Assembly: GCA_031216445.1 (NCBI GenBank)
Contig: CM062201.1
Span: 7,186,501-7,250,500, forward strand
Direction: 5' to 3'
Origin: Lateolabrax maculatus
Lineage: Eukaryota > Chordata > Actinopteri > Acropomatiformes > Lateolabracidae
Length of the DNA stretch: 64,000 nucleotides
A program made the translations under genes and the position numbers. The notes beneath the pieces are model-generated. The model had not been told where the DNA came from, made no database searches, and saw only the letters and a list, made by a program, of their open reading frames with translations. This document shows positions 39,796 through 51,859 of this stretch, one piece after another. Position 1 is the first letter of the stretch. Every line of letters begins with the position of its first letter.

Positions 39796-40313
39796 GTGGT
39801 AACCTATGTTGCCCTGTAAAGCTCCCACGCTATGTGTTATGTGCATGTAATTGTTACGTAGTTTCACCTCTGACTTAATAAAATGGCCCGGCTACAAGGT
39901 GCAAAGGTCGGGAAACGTCCCTTAACCACTCAACCTGTGTCCTTAAGGTGTTAATCAGACACACAAACCTCAGGGCAAGACTTGGAAAGGCTGGAGCCTC
40001 ACCATGGCAACAAAGCTCCTAAATTGACTCAGATGTCCTTGTTTCACGGAGTTCTGGGAAACTTTGACGCTGTGAGCCCGAGGCTATGTAATTTCAGCAG
40101 CCACCGGTGTATGAAATCCTTGCTGCTTTCAGCGATTTACAGTTACAACATGTCTTCAAACTACGGCATGGAACCTCACACTAACACACAATATCTTTAC
40201 CCTGATGAACTTAGAAATGGACTCCAAAACATGTTTAACTAACTGTTCACTATTTTAGACTCCCAACAACAGGAAATAGGTCTCGTTCCACTCGCACCAA
40301 ACCGTCTGCTTAC

Positions 40314-40575
40314 CTTCCACGCAGTGCTCCACGTCCTCCAGGTTGCGCAGGGTAATCCTCATCAGACTTGAGTTGAGCATAAGCTCGTTCTTGTGGTCTG
40401 GCCCCAGGGACTGCGAGGCCGGGTTGAGAAAGAATATGCGAGTGTCGCCCGTGGCCACCTGGTTGTCGCATATCCCGGGGTTGCCGAAGCCGCCGATCAT
40501 CACCTTGTTGCCACCATCCAGGAGGATTTCGCGGTTGATGTTGGACTTTCCTTTCAAGTAGCGCCACACCCTGAC
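40314..40575 (-). CDS. agrn: agrn exon 2: remainder of NtA domain
   Basis: 262 nt, phase 0 in and phase 1 out, coding for residues 69-155 plus the first base of the next codon. It starts VRVWRYLKGK and ends DVEHCVE. The acceptor reads CTAAAG immediately before GTC (40573-40575) and the donor is GTAAGC from 40313 downward. The exon completes the laminin-binding NtA domain. Exon size and phases fit the usual vertebrate agrin NtA exon. The next exon, expected to encode the linker to the first follistatin-like/Kazal module, is not in the window. Confidence 0.95.
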
Positions 40576-42385
40576 CTTTAGTCAAACAACAGAAACAGCA
40601 CACGTTATAGCACTTTGTCAAAACCAAAAACATACTTCATATTTGAATTCATAAGTATGCACAGGGGGGCTGATGGAGATTTGGGGGGGCCTGTCTTGCC
40701 TCCCTCTGGGCTTACCTGCACTACCAAAACATCCACTGACATTGTGTGTAATAACAGTGATTCTTTATGATTACATCTACTGGAATAAATCTCATAGAAA
40801 AGAAAATCCAGATAGAGCATGTGTCCAGCCACTAAAACTAAACTTATTTAAAACACTGCATGCATCCAGTGGTTGTGCATTTCAGGAAGCGCTGCCGAGG
40901 CTGCTTCATGCCCAGTCAAGGTAAAGCTCGCCCCTTTCCTCGTCACGTTGGCCGCCGTGTCTCATTTCAGCACTCGGTGGTGGTTTCTGTCCCCAGAAAG
41001 GAGAGCCGTGTGTCTCTAATCTACTCCGCTCCTTCGCCCCGGCGACGGGAAGCAAGTGGGCGCTGAGGGAAAGAGCCGCGAGCGAGCTGACCAAACACGA
41101 CTTGTTTATTTTGACAGATTATGGAGTGGTCTACCACAAGTCCACGACGGCGCAGGAGCTGGCTTCACAATGAATGGACACGGAATGAGGAGGGAGGAAG
41201 GCCGTTTCCTGACTGAAAATGTGCTTATGCGTGGAACAGTGGATGTTTCTGTCACCGTGCTATTATGCGGTCTATTAGTCAGAGACACAATGTTCCTGTG
41301 ACATTAAGAGAATGGGAAAATGTACCGTTTCAGTTCTATCACACACGGGTTTCACGGGAGTGACTAATGACAATGTAAGGCATAACTACGTATCTTTATT
41401 GCTTTAGGCACACCTTGAAGCACTTGTCAGTACTCTTTACTGAGGGGGGAAAAAAATCATATCATGGTCTCTTACAATCTTACAACAGTGGCCCACAGCT
41501 CGCTGCACTATTCTGGGGGCTGTAAGTGCTCCCCCTGGTTCTTTAAAGTGACCTTATTACATTTTATTGACTTTTTTTTTTTTTTTTTTTTTTTTATCCA
41601 GAAAGACATCACAATTATAGCCACAAGCCACCCATCTCTGGTTTGGGATGCATGTGCCAGCGACACCGCAGAATAAATCAGGATCCGGAGCCAAATGAAG
41701 TTCCAACATGTTTCAACATTTTATGAGCAGAGAGCAAAGTGAGAGCTGCAGCCCGGGGGTCGGTCTCCTCCTGCAGCGTGTTTGGGATGATTACATGGTC
41801 GGTTAGGCCTCCCCTTGTAGCTATGTAATTGGTAAGTGGAAATAAAAAATGTTTTTTTAAAAAACACAGCATCTATCTATTTCTGAAGGCAGAGTGGACT
41901 CACTGTCAGTGTCCGCTGCCAAACGCCTCTGCGTGAATGAGTTTGTCAAATGTTTTTTTTTTTTTTTTTTCCGCTGCTGTTGTTGTTGACGCCTCGGAGA
42001 GAGTTGGGAGACAAACTCGGTGACAATGGCTTCCATCAGCAACACGGGGGGGGGGGGTAAGGTACGAAGTGAACGAGGGACGTGTAACGGACCGCACCAG
42101 CCCCGCCGCCGGTGCCCGCGCAGGGCGCAGGTGCCTTCGGCCCTGGAGGCGACGCGCTCCCGCGGACAGAGGCGGGCTTACCTTGCAGGAGTAGGTGTTG
42201 TGCACCGGGTCCATGTTGATAATTTCGTCCACGGTGCCGGTCAGAACTATGTTGGCCTCCTCCTCCCGGTCCTCCAGGTCCTTCTCCGGGCAGCTGGCGG
42301 CGGAGCGCTGACACAGAGCCGCCGCCAGCAGCGCCAGCAGCAGCAGCGCCGCCCGGCCGGCCCGCGGTGTCCGCTGGGAGCCCAT
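40314..42385 (-). CDS. agrn: Agrin, 5' part of the gene (exons 1-2, NtA domain)
   Basis: Two exons, join(42385..42182, 40575..40314) on the minus strand, encode the first 155 residues of agrin; the rest of the gene lies beyond position 1. Agrin is a secreted heparan-sulfate proteoglycan of basement membranes. It clusters acetylcholine receptors at the neuromuscular junction through LRP4/MuSK. The part seen here is the signal peptide plus the complete NtA domain, which binds the laminin coiled coil. Recognisable stretches are SCPEKDLEDREEEANIVLTG, VWRYLKGK, DNQVATGDTRIFF and KNELMLNSSLMRITLRNLE. Four cysteines lie at residues 32, 67, 104 and 153, in keeping with the disulfide-bonded OB-fold (TIMP-like) NtA fold. 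Both donors read GTAAGC and the exon 2 acceptor ends CTAAAG. Intron phases are 0 and 1. NtA at the N-terminus marks the secreted, basement-membrane (LN) isoform. Confidence in identity is very high; the exon boundaries are by eye. Confidence 0.96.
41572..41595. repeat. Poly-T run in agrn intron 1
   Basis: 24 consecutive T, equal to poly-A on the agrn coding strand. Confidence 0.9.
41953..41970. repeat. Poly-T run in agrn intron 1
   Basis: 18 consecutive T. Confidence 0.9.
42046..42057. repeat. Poly-G run in agrn intron 1
   Basis: 12 consecutive G (poly-C on the coding strand), about 125 nt downstream of the exon 1 donor. Confidence 0.9.
42182..42385 (-). CDS. agrn: agrn exon 1 (coding part): signal peptide and start of NtA
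   Basis: 68 codons, starting at the ATG whose complement is 42383-42385. The context GGTGGTCATGG has G at -3 and G at +4, a good Kozak match. Residues 1-31 form a signal peptide: a basic start (MGSQRTPRAGR), a Leu/Ala-rich core, then QRSAAS before Cys32, where cleavage is likely. The mature NtA start follows. The exon ends after the AAG (Lys68) codon, with donor GTAAGC at 42181-42176, phase 0. The same frame is open for a further ~780 bp upstream, but only because that DNA is low-complexity; no upstream Met gives a better signal peptide. Confidence 0.95.
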
Positions 42386-42714
42386 GACCACCGCGCGGAT
42401 GGAAAGCCCGCAAAAGTAAACTTTCAAAACTGAACAAAACAAGAAAAAAGGACAAGAGGAGAAAAGGACGAGGCTGTGCCGCAGCAAAAGAAAAAAAAAA
42501 AACTCCAAACTCTTTCGAAATGCGTTTAAATTTGTTCTTTTGTTGTTGCGCCGAGCCTCTTTCTCCACAACTTCCCCCTCACGGACCAGCAGCGTCTCTC
42601 TGACCGTGCAGCCCTGCTCCCCGCATCTGCAGCCCGGCTTACAAACCCCTCTCTGCCGCCGCCGGCTGGGACACCAGGAGAGGAAGGAGGAGGAAGGAGG
42701 AGGAAGGGGCAGGG

Positions 42715-42715
42715 A

Positions 42716-42763
<48 letters not shown>
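42715..42763. repeat. agrn: (TC)n microsatellite in agrn 5' flank
   Basis: About 24 CT units, nearly pure; GA tract on the agrn coding strand. Confidence 0.92.
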
Positions 42764-42765
<2 letters not shown>

Positions 42766-42797
42766 GGAATGCAACTGCACTTCTCTCTCCCCCTCTC

Positions 42798-42801
<4 letters not shown>

Positions 42802-42855
<54 letters not shown>
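42802..42855. repeat. agrn: (CT)n(CA)n compound microsatellite in agrn 5' flank
   Basis: A (CT)n run of about 17 units switches to (CA)n of about 10 units. Confidence 0.92.
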
Positions 42856-42920
42856 TTTCACAGTGACGCTCCCGGATTTGCATGCGATCTGAATTGCTGA
42901 TCCCACAAGTGAGGGTGAGA

Positions 42921-42943
42921 TGGGTGGTGGTGGTGGTGGGTGG
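42921..42943. repeat. (TGG)n microsatellite
   Basis: Imperfect TGG repeat upstream of agrn. Confidence 0.8.
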
Positions 42944-43539
42944 AGGGGCTGGGGTGCCCGTGGAGCGTGGCTGTCCAACGCCGCCCCCAGTCGGACAGAC
43001 GGTGTCTCTGCCTCCGGTCCCCATCAGCGGGAGCCCGCACACACACCCTGCAGATGCACAAAGGAGCACAGGAGCAGGCATATGATGGCCTCCGTGGAGA
43101 TTGATAGTGTGGGTTGTGAATTGGACATCCAGTGGCCCCCTTTGTGCAGGATATGTATTCACATGCCTCTAGCCTCCAGATGATCTTGTAGATTTCGGGA
43201 CAGATAAAGAATAAAGCGCCCTTGGAGATTTACTTGAAAGACATCACATCAAGCAACACAACAGGCCTTTGATCTCATAGTTAATTGACTATGTTTAATA
43301 ATTTGTCACATTCAACGGACAGTAATATATCGGTGGTGATCACATATTCCTCCATTTTCCTCTATTTCAAAGTGATATTACACTAGATGTATTGAGCATT
43401 GATGTATGAGTTTAGTGGTTTGATGCCGCTGAGTCCCCTCAGACATGCAAGGCAGGAGCAAGCAGAGCTCAGATTCTTAAAGGCTTAAGGAGCAATTTTA
43501 CCACCGACATGAGTTAAATTGACCTTTATGAAAGCGCAG

Positions 43540-43920
43540 GCATGCAGGGGCAGATCTAGAGAAATACTTATGGGGTGGCAAGAGGGGGGCATGGAGACTT
43601 TAAGCGAACAATCACATATATCAATATTTGCTTGGAGTTTTATAAACTGGGTGCTTTTGTATGCTCCACTTGCATGACTGATCTGAAGTTTGGACATGTT
43701 TGTCTGCAGGATGAGTGAGTTTCAGAGATGTTGGTAGCTGCAGGCAATCCGGAGACACTCATCACACAAGTTACTAAAACAACCCCGCCACTATCCATCT
43801 CTTGTAGATTTCTGACAAGCCACAACTTTTCATATATTTTTGAATTAGATTGTCCAAAACTGGGGTGGCAGCTGGGGTGTCACCCCTTGGGACCGCCACA
43901 GTGGGCATGCCCTCCAACTT
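43540..43920. mobile_element. Repeat-like block bounded by GGGGTGGCA words
   Basis: GGGGCAGATCTAGAGAAATA and GGGGTGGCAAGAGGGG near the left end (43548-43588), and CTGGGGTGGCAGCTGGGGTG at the right end (43860-43879), resemble a fish interspersed repeat. It is non-coding. Class not assigned. Confidence 0.35.
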
Positions 43921-44687
43921 CTTCCCAGTGCAGTGTATCAACATTTGGGAAGTCGGTTAGGTCTTTCACCAGTAAAAGATGACCAGTATTTATTGTCTTC
44001 CATAAGGGTGATGACGTTGTTGTGGAATAAAATGTCTTGTAAAATTGCCTGCACTGCACCTTATGTGATACGTTAAACCTTTTATCATTGGAACTCACCA
44101 CAGAATCACTGTGTACAGCCAAGCCCCTGTGTCTTTTAACATTCACCATTTAAATATGCTTATCAATGAAATACAAGGCAGGGAGGAACTACAGTATGTT
44201 TTTTGGTCAGTGTAATCAATTATTGGATGCAGCTTACCAGACTGTTAAAAGAGTATTGGACCTGAGAACTCTGTGTGCACTTGTTATTTATCACTCAACT
44301 CTGTACACAGCGTTTTTGCTTTGTTTGCTGATTGTTTTGGTTTCACAGCCCGCAACTTTTCTTTTTTTTTGGTTCACTTTCACCACTCTCATTAACCTCG
44401 TTTCCAGCGGCAGCAGGTAACTGTTTTCGGAGCGCTGATAAGCACTAAGCAGTGGACAGTTTGCACCTAGCTGGTGAACATAGTGGAGCACTTAGCAGGT
44501 AAAGAGGCAAATATTTTCTCAGGAGTTGGAGGAGACCAAAACAGAGATAAAAGGAGATTGAATATTGAACTAATCAGGTGACCAGGAACATGACTCTATA
44601 TGCCATTTATTCTAATGTTGCTGTGTGTCTGATGGATGTGTTAGTAGGCCACTGTTTGCTTATACATTGGCTATAACAAGACAGTAT

Positions 44688-45175
44688 TTTTAGATTAGAT
44701 TAGATTCAACTTTATTGTCATTACACATGTACAAGTACAGAACAACAAAATGTTTAGCATCCAACCAGAACTGCAATAAGTAGTAAGTTCCTATATACAG
44801 ATAATAAATAATATATTTTTTTTTTTTACAGATAATAAATTAACATTTTAAGTGGAACTGTAATATATAGGTGAAAATGTACAGATTGATTTGTTGAGGT
44901 AATATGTACATATTATACAGGTTGATTTGTGCATTAAATGTAAGTAGACTATAAGCAGGAACTATAAACATAATTTACAAAAAGCAAATTGGCATATGAT
45001 AAGTTAGGTAATACAGAATACAGATTGAGTGAACATTAAATAGTGCATAATAATAAACAGTAGCTGCCTAACGTTACTAGACTAGTGCAATGTTCAGTAC
45101 AGTTAGTGCAAACAGATGTCAAAGTGTTTTGAGTACAGAAAAGTCCAGTGGTGCAGTGGTGATGGTGTAATTTAT
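44688..45175 (-). mobile_element. Retroelement 3' end, antisense
   Basis: On the plus strand it begins with three AGATT units, then CAACTTTATTGTCATTACAC, the reverse complement of a widespread fish retroelement 3' end with a short pentamer tail. The remainder is AT-rich with repeated ACAGATAATAAAT and ACAGATTGATTTG/ACAGGTTGATTTG words. No intact coding sequence. Family not determined. Confidence 0.6.
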
Positions 45176-48100
45176 CCAAAGTGGCAAATCAATGAATGCA
45201 GCTTTCAATCTGCATTGCATACTGCAACATTTGGATGACCTGACTGTCATCTAAAGTTTTTCAAGGGCCCAAATTTGCATTATCCAATGCCTCCCAAACT
45301 TAGATCAGGGAACTCAGTTGGATCCTTGAAAGTGTTCTTGAAAGTGACAAGACTGTTAACAACTTCAATATCACTGTGATATGATTTACTGGAGGATAGC
45401 ACAGGTATAGAACAACTACGTACAGTGTAATCTGGTCCACAGTTTATTCATTTTATCAAACTTTTATCAAATGTGGATCCTTGATTTTAAGTATGAACTT
45501 TGGGTAATTTGGCAGAAAAACTGTGAAAGTTAGGGTTTTGACTAATGTGTACACCAAATGTAAACCTACCTCAGTGTTTGATCCATGTAAAACGGAACTC
45601 TACAGCTGAATAGGCGGATGCTCAACTAAAGCTATGTTATATATCATTAAAGATTCTCCTTAAATCATAAAACTTCCCAAGTTTGAATCTGTAAATGTTA
45701 CCATATGGCTATTTTGTTAGAGCTCCGATTTAAGAACAGACACTGCGTAAATTTCCACTCCTCAAAAGCTGTAATTTTAACTACCCTTCTATTCCTGGGT
45801 AAATGACAGGCTTGGTTATGCACGGTTGCTAGAGAGGATATTTGCAGAAATTTGTTCAAGTAGGCCTCAGCTCTGACAGCTGAGTTAACTCAAACAGACA
45901 ACCGTCTTTTGAATAAAAAATGATACAGTTTGTCAGTGTTCCTTTGCTTTATACAGATGAGGTGAGGGTCAAATCTGTCCAAATGCTTTTATTACAGGAG
46001 AACACACTCTTCACGCGCTATTCCTTTGGGAAAGTACAGTTAAATCAACACTGTTCAAACTCAAATGATTCCTCAAATCAACAAATGACATAATCTTTAA
46101 AATCATCAGGCCTGGAGCTGCTCCACTTAAAGTAAACTGCAGCCTGACTTTGTGGTTTCAAATAACATTTTCATTGGCTTCCATGTTTAAATGAGCTTCA
46201 ATTTATAGCAGTAATGACTAGTTTGAACAAGAGTACACCCAAATTCAAAAACATTTCCACTGCATGTTATTATGTGTTATAAATTACTTTTAATGTAGCT
46301 GTATGTTGGTGTCGGACATGAATTACTACTGTCCTTTTTGGACAAAACCGGCTTTGCTTTTGTTTCTGGTTTTAGTAAACAGTAATGAGTGTAAATTAAA
46401 ACTGTGTGTGTGTTTTAGGGTAAAAAAATCCAGTGGTATTTCCTTTTCAAACACACTAATTAAAGCGTAATACACATAAAATCGATGTAAGTGAAAGTAT
46501 TCGACTGAAGACCTGAAGACCTGGGACTTTTTTTAAACCCTGATCACCCGACTCTGCTTTAGCGTCTTTCAGCTCATTGTTTTGGTTTTCAATCTAACCA
46601 CTGCTGGATGTTTGGGCCAGCTGGCATTTTTACCCTTTAATAATTTTCTGTATGAGGAAAAGGTCCGTGAAACTAACATCAAGCACCGCTGTAGATTATC
46701 AGTCGTCTTTCTCTGTGCACACAGAGAATGATTATTGGAACAACTCTCATAGTGTGAAACTTACCAGAGCACATGAACAATCACGTCCCAGTTATCTCCT
46801 GACAGCCGTCCTCCACCCGCAAATATTTCAACACAAAAGCCCCAGAAAGTAAACAAGCTTTAACAAGACTGAAAGAAGACATGTCATAGGCTCTTTTGTG
46901 AAGTGTAGGCAGATGCAATTACAGCAGGAGATAAAGTGAAGCTGCAGAGCAAAGACATTAACCCACATTCAGAGGGGATTTACTAGCTGACATGAAGGTG
47001 GTGTACTGTAAAACATTGAGTATTACTTTGCTTGGACTTATTTCTCTTGCCACATATGTCAATTTTACACTCTGCCTTGTTAAAAACACAGATGAAGACT
47101 GACTGTGTTAGTTGGTTAAGAGCCACTTGATGACTGTGCAGTCTTATAAAAATACCTGTAACTCTATTTCAAATTATATTTGGTAAGAGACGGGTCAAAT
47201 TAGTGTCAAATATCAGCATGAAATACTGTCTCTCAGCGGTGTCATATTGGTCTTGGCATTAAAAGAACCCACAGCGGCCAATCCGTACTGTTCACAGTTA
47301 TGACAGTGATGGATGCAGATGGAGTCTTTTATTATAATCTATTTTGATACGTTATACTTATGTTGATGGCTTTCATACAGGAACTCATGGCAGCTGGAAA
47401 GAGTTGACTCTGTAAACATTAAATTACAATTTACACTACCATAACATGGATTCAAGGTTGAATTTACAATACAGGATTGAATAATGAAATGCTACACACA
47501 CAGAAAATGTAAACAAATATTCAAATATTTAAATTAGAAGAGAAAATAAACAATGAAATAGGCAATAAAATAGGACAGACTATATAAAAGTAGCACAATA
47601 CTGACTTGCCAGTGACTTTTCTGTCAATCGCAGCCAAGTGACAATTATTCAAGTGACAAGTGACCAAAATCAGAAGGAAAGCAAAAATTTGTTGTATTGT
47701 AATAGTAAATTACATACAGTGTGTGTATATACACAAACATGTATATATGCATATGAGTGATAAATATATAAATATAAATAACTTTTGATTTTATTTATTG
47801 AATGTACTATATTACTGCATATGCAGGGTTGTAGTGGCTAAGCCTAAACTTAAAGCCACTGCAGAGATAGGTTAGTGAATTGATGCGCTCGCTGTGACTC
47901 AGCTTAGTAGTGTCTAGTGAAAATAACAGTCTAAATTTCGCTTCTTTGCCTTTGGTGGAATCTTTATTGCTCATCGTTCATGGTCTTCAACGTGTTACAC
48001 GCAAGAATCCATAACAATTTGTCCAAATATAAATAAGTGAAAGCAGGTCACCTAGGGGCTTATGTGAATAAAATATGAAAATGATTTGTTGAGGTGAAAA

Positions 48101-51100
48101 CTTTGTTTATAACCACTGATAAAATTCACGATTTTAATCATTTACATGTTGACACTGTTTGGGTGCTTTCAACTGTTTGTTTGTCTGGATTCTGCATTCG
48201 CCAAACAAAATGAAAAAGTGAATTATTGCCATTTTTATCCGCACAAGTGACTTTAATGCCTGGACAGTGCCTTAAAAAGGTAATGTCGAGCCCTGCTGTA
48301 ATCAGACGTGTGTCACTGGAAAGAAAGTGGTGTAACTTGAGATGCAACATTAGCAGCCAAATTGTATGCAAAGCCCAGGGGCTGCAATTCACAGAGAAGC
48401 AGCTGCATTGCTGCACCCCTGTGTATCACTGCATCATGGTCAGTCAGAGAATCACTGAGAGTGCAGTATCGAAAACCAATCCAACCTTTGGACTGAAGTC
48501 ATGTAAGTGATATCTTACAGTGCATGCCACATACATAATGCACCACTCCTGCTAAAGTTATTTAGCATCATTGCATTTAATCTTGGGCTCTGTTTCAACA
48601 TTATGATAGTGTCTTTTAATTTCCTCTGCTTGGTATGTTGTGTTTTACATTGCTCTTATAGATAATGTGCAGGCACACTCCCACTTAGCGTTGGCCAACA
48701 TGCAGCACACAGACACCACACAAAGCACACACACATACACAGAGACATTCCAGCATTATCAAACGAGGCTGCTGTAGCTCTTTTGTTTTTCCAGAGGACA
48801 GGCCCAGTCCCTCTTTATCAGGTATCAGCATGAGAACAGGGGAGCGAGCCTCGCCTGCCTGGCATCTATCTGCCTCAGACCACAGACTTAGTGTCCAGTT
48901 TTCTACAGCACAGCCTGCCCTCTCTCCGCTGTCTCCCTTTGCCACAGAACCGGCTGTAGGTGAACAAAAGATGTTTAAACATGAACATAATTTGAAGTTT
49001 TAGTGCAATCAGGACACACACCACAAGTGAACAATACGCAGAAGCAACATTTAATAGAAAGACTTTTAATTGACCTTGTCATTTGGATCAATTTATTGTG
49101 GTAGAACCCTATTAATAGCAGCCAATGGGAGATTCCCCCTCAGGTGCCAGAGACAGGTCCTTGTCGTATTTATGTATAAAACAACATTTCAAAAATGACA
49201 AACCTGTTAAACAAGCAGACTCACATGATATATTCAATAATTATGTCCTGCCAGTAATGTGCATGGAACATCACTGACCAGGGATTTTTCCCTAACACCA
49301 ACAGTCTGACATGAATGGTCAAACACTGACTGAACACATGTTCATCATGCACAGAGTTTGAATGTGACAGAGGAGCAGGGCAGTCAATGCATGCCAACGA
49401 AAACGTGGATATACAGGACATCCTTGAAGCCTTCCTCAGGTTTATGAGACAAAACAGTGAGAGTACAGTCTGAGTAGTTTTGGAGTCTGCATTAGTTGTT
49501 TTTCATACTAATCATCTTGCGGCAAGAGACAATTGTCAGATGGTTTAACCTCTGTCTTTATTATTCTTGCCATAAGGGCTGACATTAATATTTGCTTATG
49601 TGTCTGAAAAACTGTCAGAATTTCACCAGGTCCTTGTTGAATTGCCACATATGAAATGCCTATAGCAGCTCACTGCATTTGCATAAGAAAATTGCTTTTT
49701 CAATTTTGTGTTTCTGCGCAATTCAAATCTATTTTGGAGCTATTAGACCATCTGGTAGAAGGTTCATTCAAAGTTGATTGGTTTCCCAAAAAGGCACGGT
49801 GTGTCATTCACATTAGATGCTTTTGTTTTAGGCACTGCATATTGTTTGCTGGACTTATTCATTGCAGATGTGTTTAATTCTGTTGTTTAGGATGTATACT
49901 AGTATTGATGCAATGAGTGCTAAGCTAGTTTTGTTGACGTCTATGTTGTGGAAAAGAGAAGTCTAAGCTAAATAAAACGAAAAAGATAGAACATTTTATT
50001 TCCAAATGACATATATGTCTTTCTCCAGACTGTGTGCTTACAGACTAGCTATGGAAAGTTGAGGGAGAAATTAGGTGTTTTGTATTGCCACATTATATTC
50101 CTCCAATTGCAGCACCACTTTCCCAAAACAAACAGTAGAGGTAGAATAGCTGCAGCAAACAGACTGTGCTGTCTGACAGTTTGCCAGATGGCCCTCTGCT
50201 TTGTGGCGTCAAGTCTTAACAGGAGAGGTGGTTTCACACCTGGTTTTATCCCTGTGCATTTAACTGGAATGTCAGATAGTTCAATGCACTGTGGAGCCTC
50301 TCCCATTTATGTTTTTTGTCTCCAGCTTTCTCTTTTATTCGGAAAGTCTGCAGTTTGAGGCTTTAGGCACAGCTGAAATGTTTCTTGTTGGTGTCAATGG
50401 TATGAGCAAACAAAAATACTGACCATATGGATACATTGTGGTGGATTCATGCAGGACCCCCCTTTCTCTCTCTCTCATACCCAAATGTGAGACATAGTGT
50501 TCATTTCCGATAAAAATGTGAGTATGCCTTGTGGTTTTCCAACATCATTAGTAATCTGTCTTATCCGAATGGATTGCCATAGATAAGGTCGAGTGGAGAC
50601 AAGATAAAGGAGTGTGAGTGAGGAACACCATGTAGAGTGTGTCTGCCTCGTTATAGATAGGGACCCAGATAAAGGCCCCTCACTTCCTCATGTCACACAC
50701 GATGACTGTATTGCCTCTTAGGGTGGATTTAGTGTGTGATTTTTCCACAGCACTTGGTAAGTAAAAAAAAAAAAATCAGCATCAAGGTCATATGGAATTT
50801 TCTAAACCCATGAAACCCCAGAAAATTCCCCAAATTGGGGTTACCAAATGTAAATGTCAAATGCAATATGTCAGTTATGAGTTTCCTGTAAATCATTATG
50901 TTTAAAACCAGCTGTGAACTGTTTACTGGCCACATTGAAGCCAGTGCAGCAGTGAATGATAGCGAGCCAGCTTCCATTACCATTAGTTGGTTACAAGACC
51001 TCTCCCTCCATCTGCTCCCGCTCCCGCCCAGCTCCCGCTCGTTTATGCAGAGTGGTCACAATTTACAGACGGCCATTTTGTCTAATGGATACCGTTCATT

Positions 51101-51639
51101 CATTCCCAGCTTGCTCTTTGGCAGGCGCTCGCTGTAGTCCATTAGGAAATGAGTCCACTGCGAACGCCCACAACCACGCCACTGCAGATGAACGGCAAGA
51201 TCAAAACCTGTCTGACTCCAAGTGATTTAGTCGCCGCTGTTGAGCTGATTTTGTATTCTGTACCTGTTGGCTACTTCTGTTGCTAGATGTGTAATGAGAT
51301 CCATTTGGAGGTGAAATTGACTACTTCAATTTACCATTAATGCACTTTGTCATCTCTCTATTTGACATACTGAATCTCACCATAAGAGCAGGATTACCTA
51401 CAGGAAGACAGTGGCCTGTAGTGAAATGATGAGTAATGCCTTTGTGGAAACACGAACACCATTTTAAACCAGAGGCAGCAGTGTTCCCTGTTATGCTCCA
51501 TGATTAAGGACTTTTTGATGTACAGGAACTCCAAGTCAAAGAGGATCCTCATTTCCATAAGCTGGCCTTAGGTTTCCCTTGCAGTAGTGTTTGATCTATA
51601 CGTCTTACCAAGGGAAGGAACTGTGATCAATAGGTTGAC

Positions 51640-51640
<1 letters not shown>

Positions 51641-51681
<41 letters not shown>

Positions 51682-51688
51682 TGTGTGT
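51641..51688. repeat. (GT)n microsatellite
   Basis: About 48 nt with one AC interruption. Confidence 0.92.
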
Positions 51689-51840
51689 AACTGCCCTTCC
51701 TTCCTGTGCCAGAAGACAAACTAAGCACAGTGACAAGAAAGTGCAGCATCATCATGGCTTCCTCTTCTGCAGACTTGGTTCGACCCAAAACTGCCAGTTG
51801 CATTAGTTAATTGCACACTCCATTGTCTCTGTGCCACTTT

Positions 51841-51859
51841 GCTGTGCTGTGCTGTGCTG
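51841..51859. repeat. (GCTGT)n pentamer repeat
   Basis: Nearly four pentamer units. Confidence 0.8.

Larger units (their letters stand above)
1..40313 (-). other. agrn: agrn intron 2 (at least 40.3 kb; 3' end outside window)
   Basis: The whole left two thirds of the window lies downstream of the agrn exon 2 donor, with no further agrin exon before position 1. Open frames here are short, have no recognisable domain and often cross simple repeats, so I annotate no gene. Contents supported by sequence: microsatellites (listed separately), two decayed Tc1/mariner transposase pieces (19.5 and 34.0 kb), MITE-like repeats (19.1, 25.2, 27.8, 31.2 kb), a retroelement-type repeat (9.06 kb), and several CNE-like islands with perfect inverted repeats (8.1, 12.4, 13.5, 14.2 kb). 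Other stretches look like unique, AT-leaning intronic DNA. I looked for the alternative short-N-terminus (transmembrane, SN) first exon known from mammalian and bird agrin and could not recognise one. Confidence 0.85.
40576..42181 (-). other. agrn: agrn intron 1
   Basis: A 1606-nt GT-AG intron between the two NtA exons. It contains a 24-nt poly-T run (41572-41595), an 18-nt poly-T run (41953-41970) and a 12-nt poly-G run (42046-42057). I see no exon-like or gene-like sequence in it. The part next to exon 1 (about 42080-42180) is GC-rich and belongs to the promoter CpG island. Confidence 0.85.
42386..42870 (-). promoter_or_regulatory. agrn: agrn 5' leader and promoter region, with CT/CA repeats
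   Basis: The sequence upstream of the agrn ATG is GC-rich close to the start codon. It then carries an A-rich run (42490-42502 on the plus strand), a GC-rich block (42540-42670) and two long pyrimidine microsatellites (42715-42763 and 42802-42835) continuing into (CA)n. I see no TATA box that fixes a start site. The transcription start is inferred to lie within this span. On the coding strand the repeats are GA tracts, which can act as GAGA-type promoter elements; that role is inference. Confidence 0.5.
42871..44687. other. Intergenic, agrn upstream flank
   Basis: No supportable gene. A (TGG)n tract lies at about 42921-42943. A repeat-like block covers 43540-43920 (listed separately). The rest is AT-leaning unique-looking DNA. 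Confidence 0.7.

Noticed and set aside
40393..40581. Plus-strand open frame across agrn exon 2
   Set aside because: Antisense shadow of the NtA exon.
41906..43162. 418-codon minus-strand open frame around agrn exon 1
   Set aside because: It is agrn exon 1 plus low-complexity promoter upstream and intron 1 sequence downstream of a clear GTAAGC donor. Only 42182-42385 is coding.
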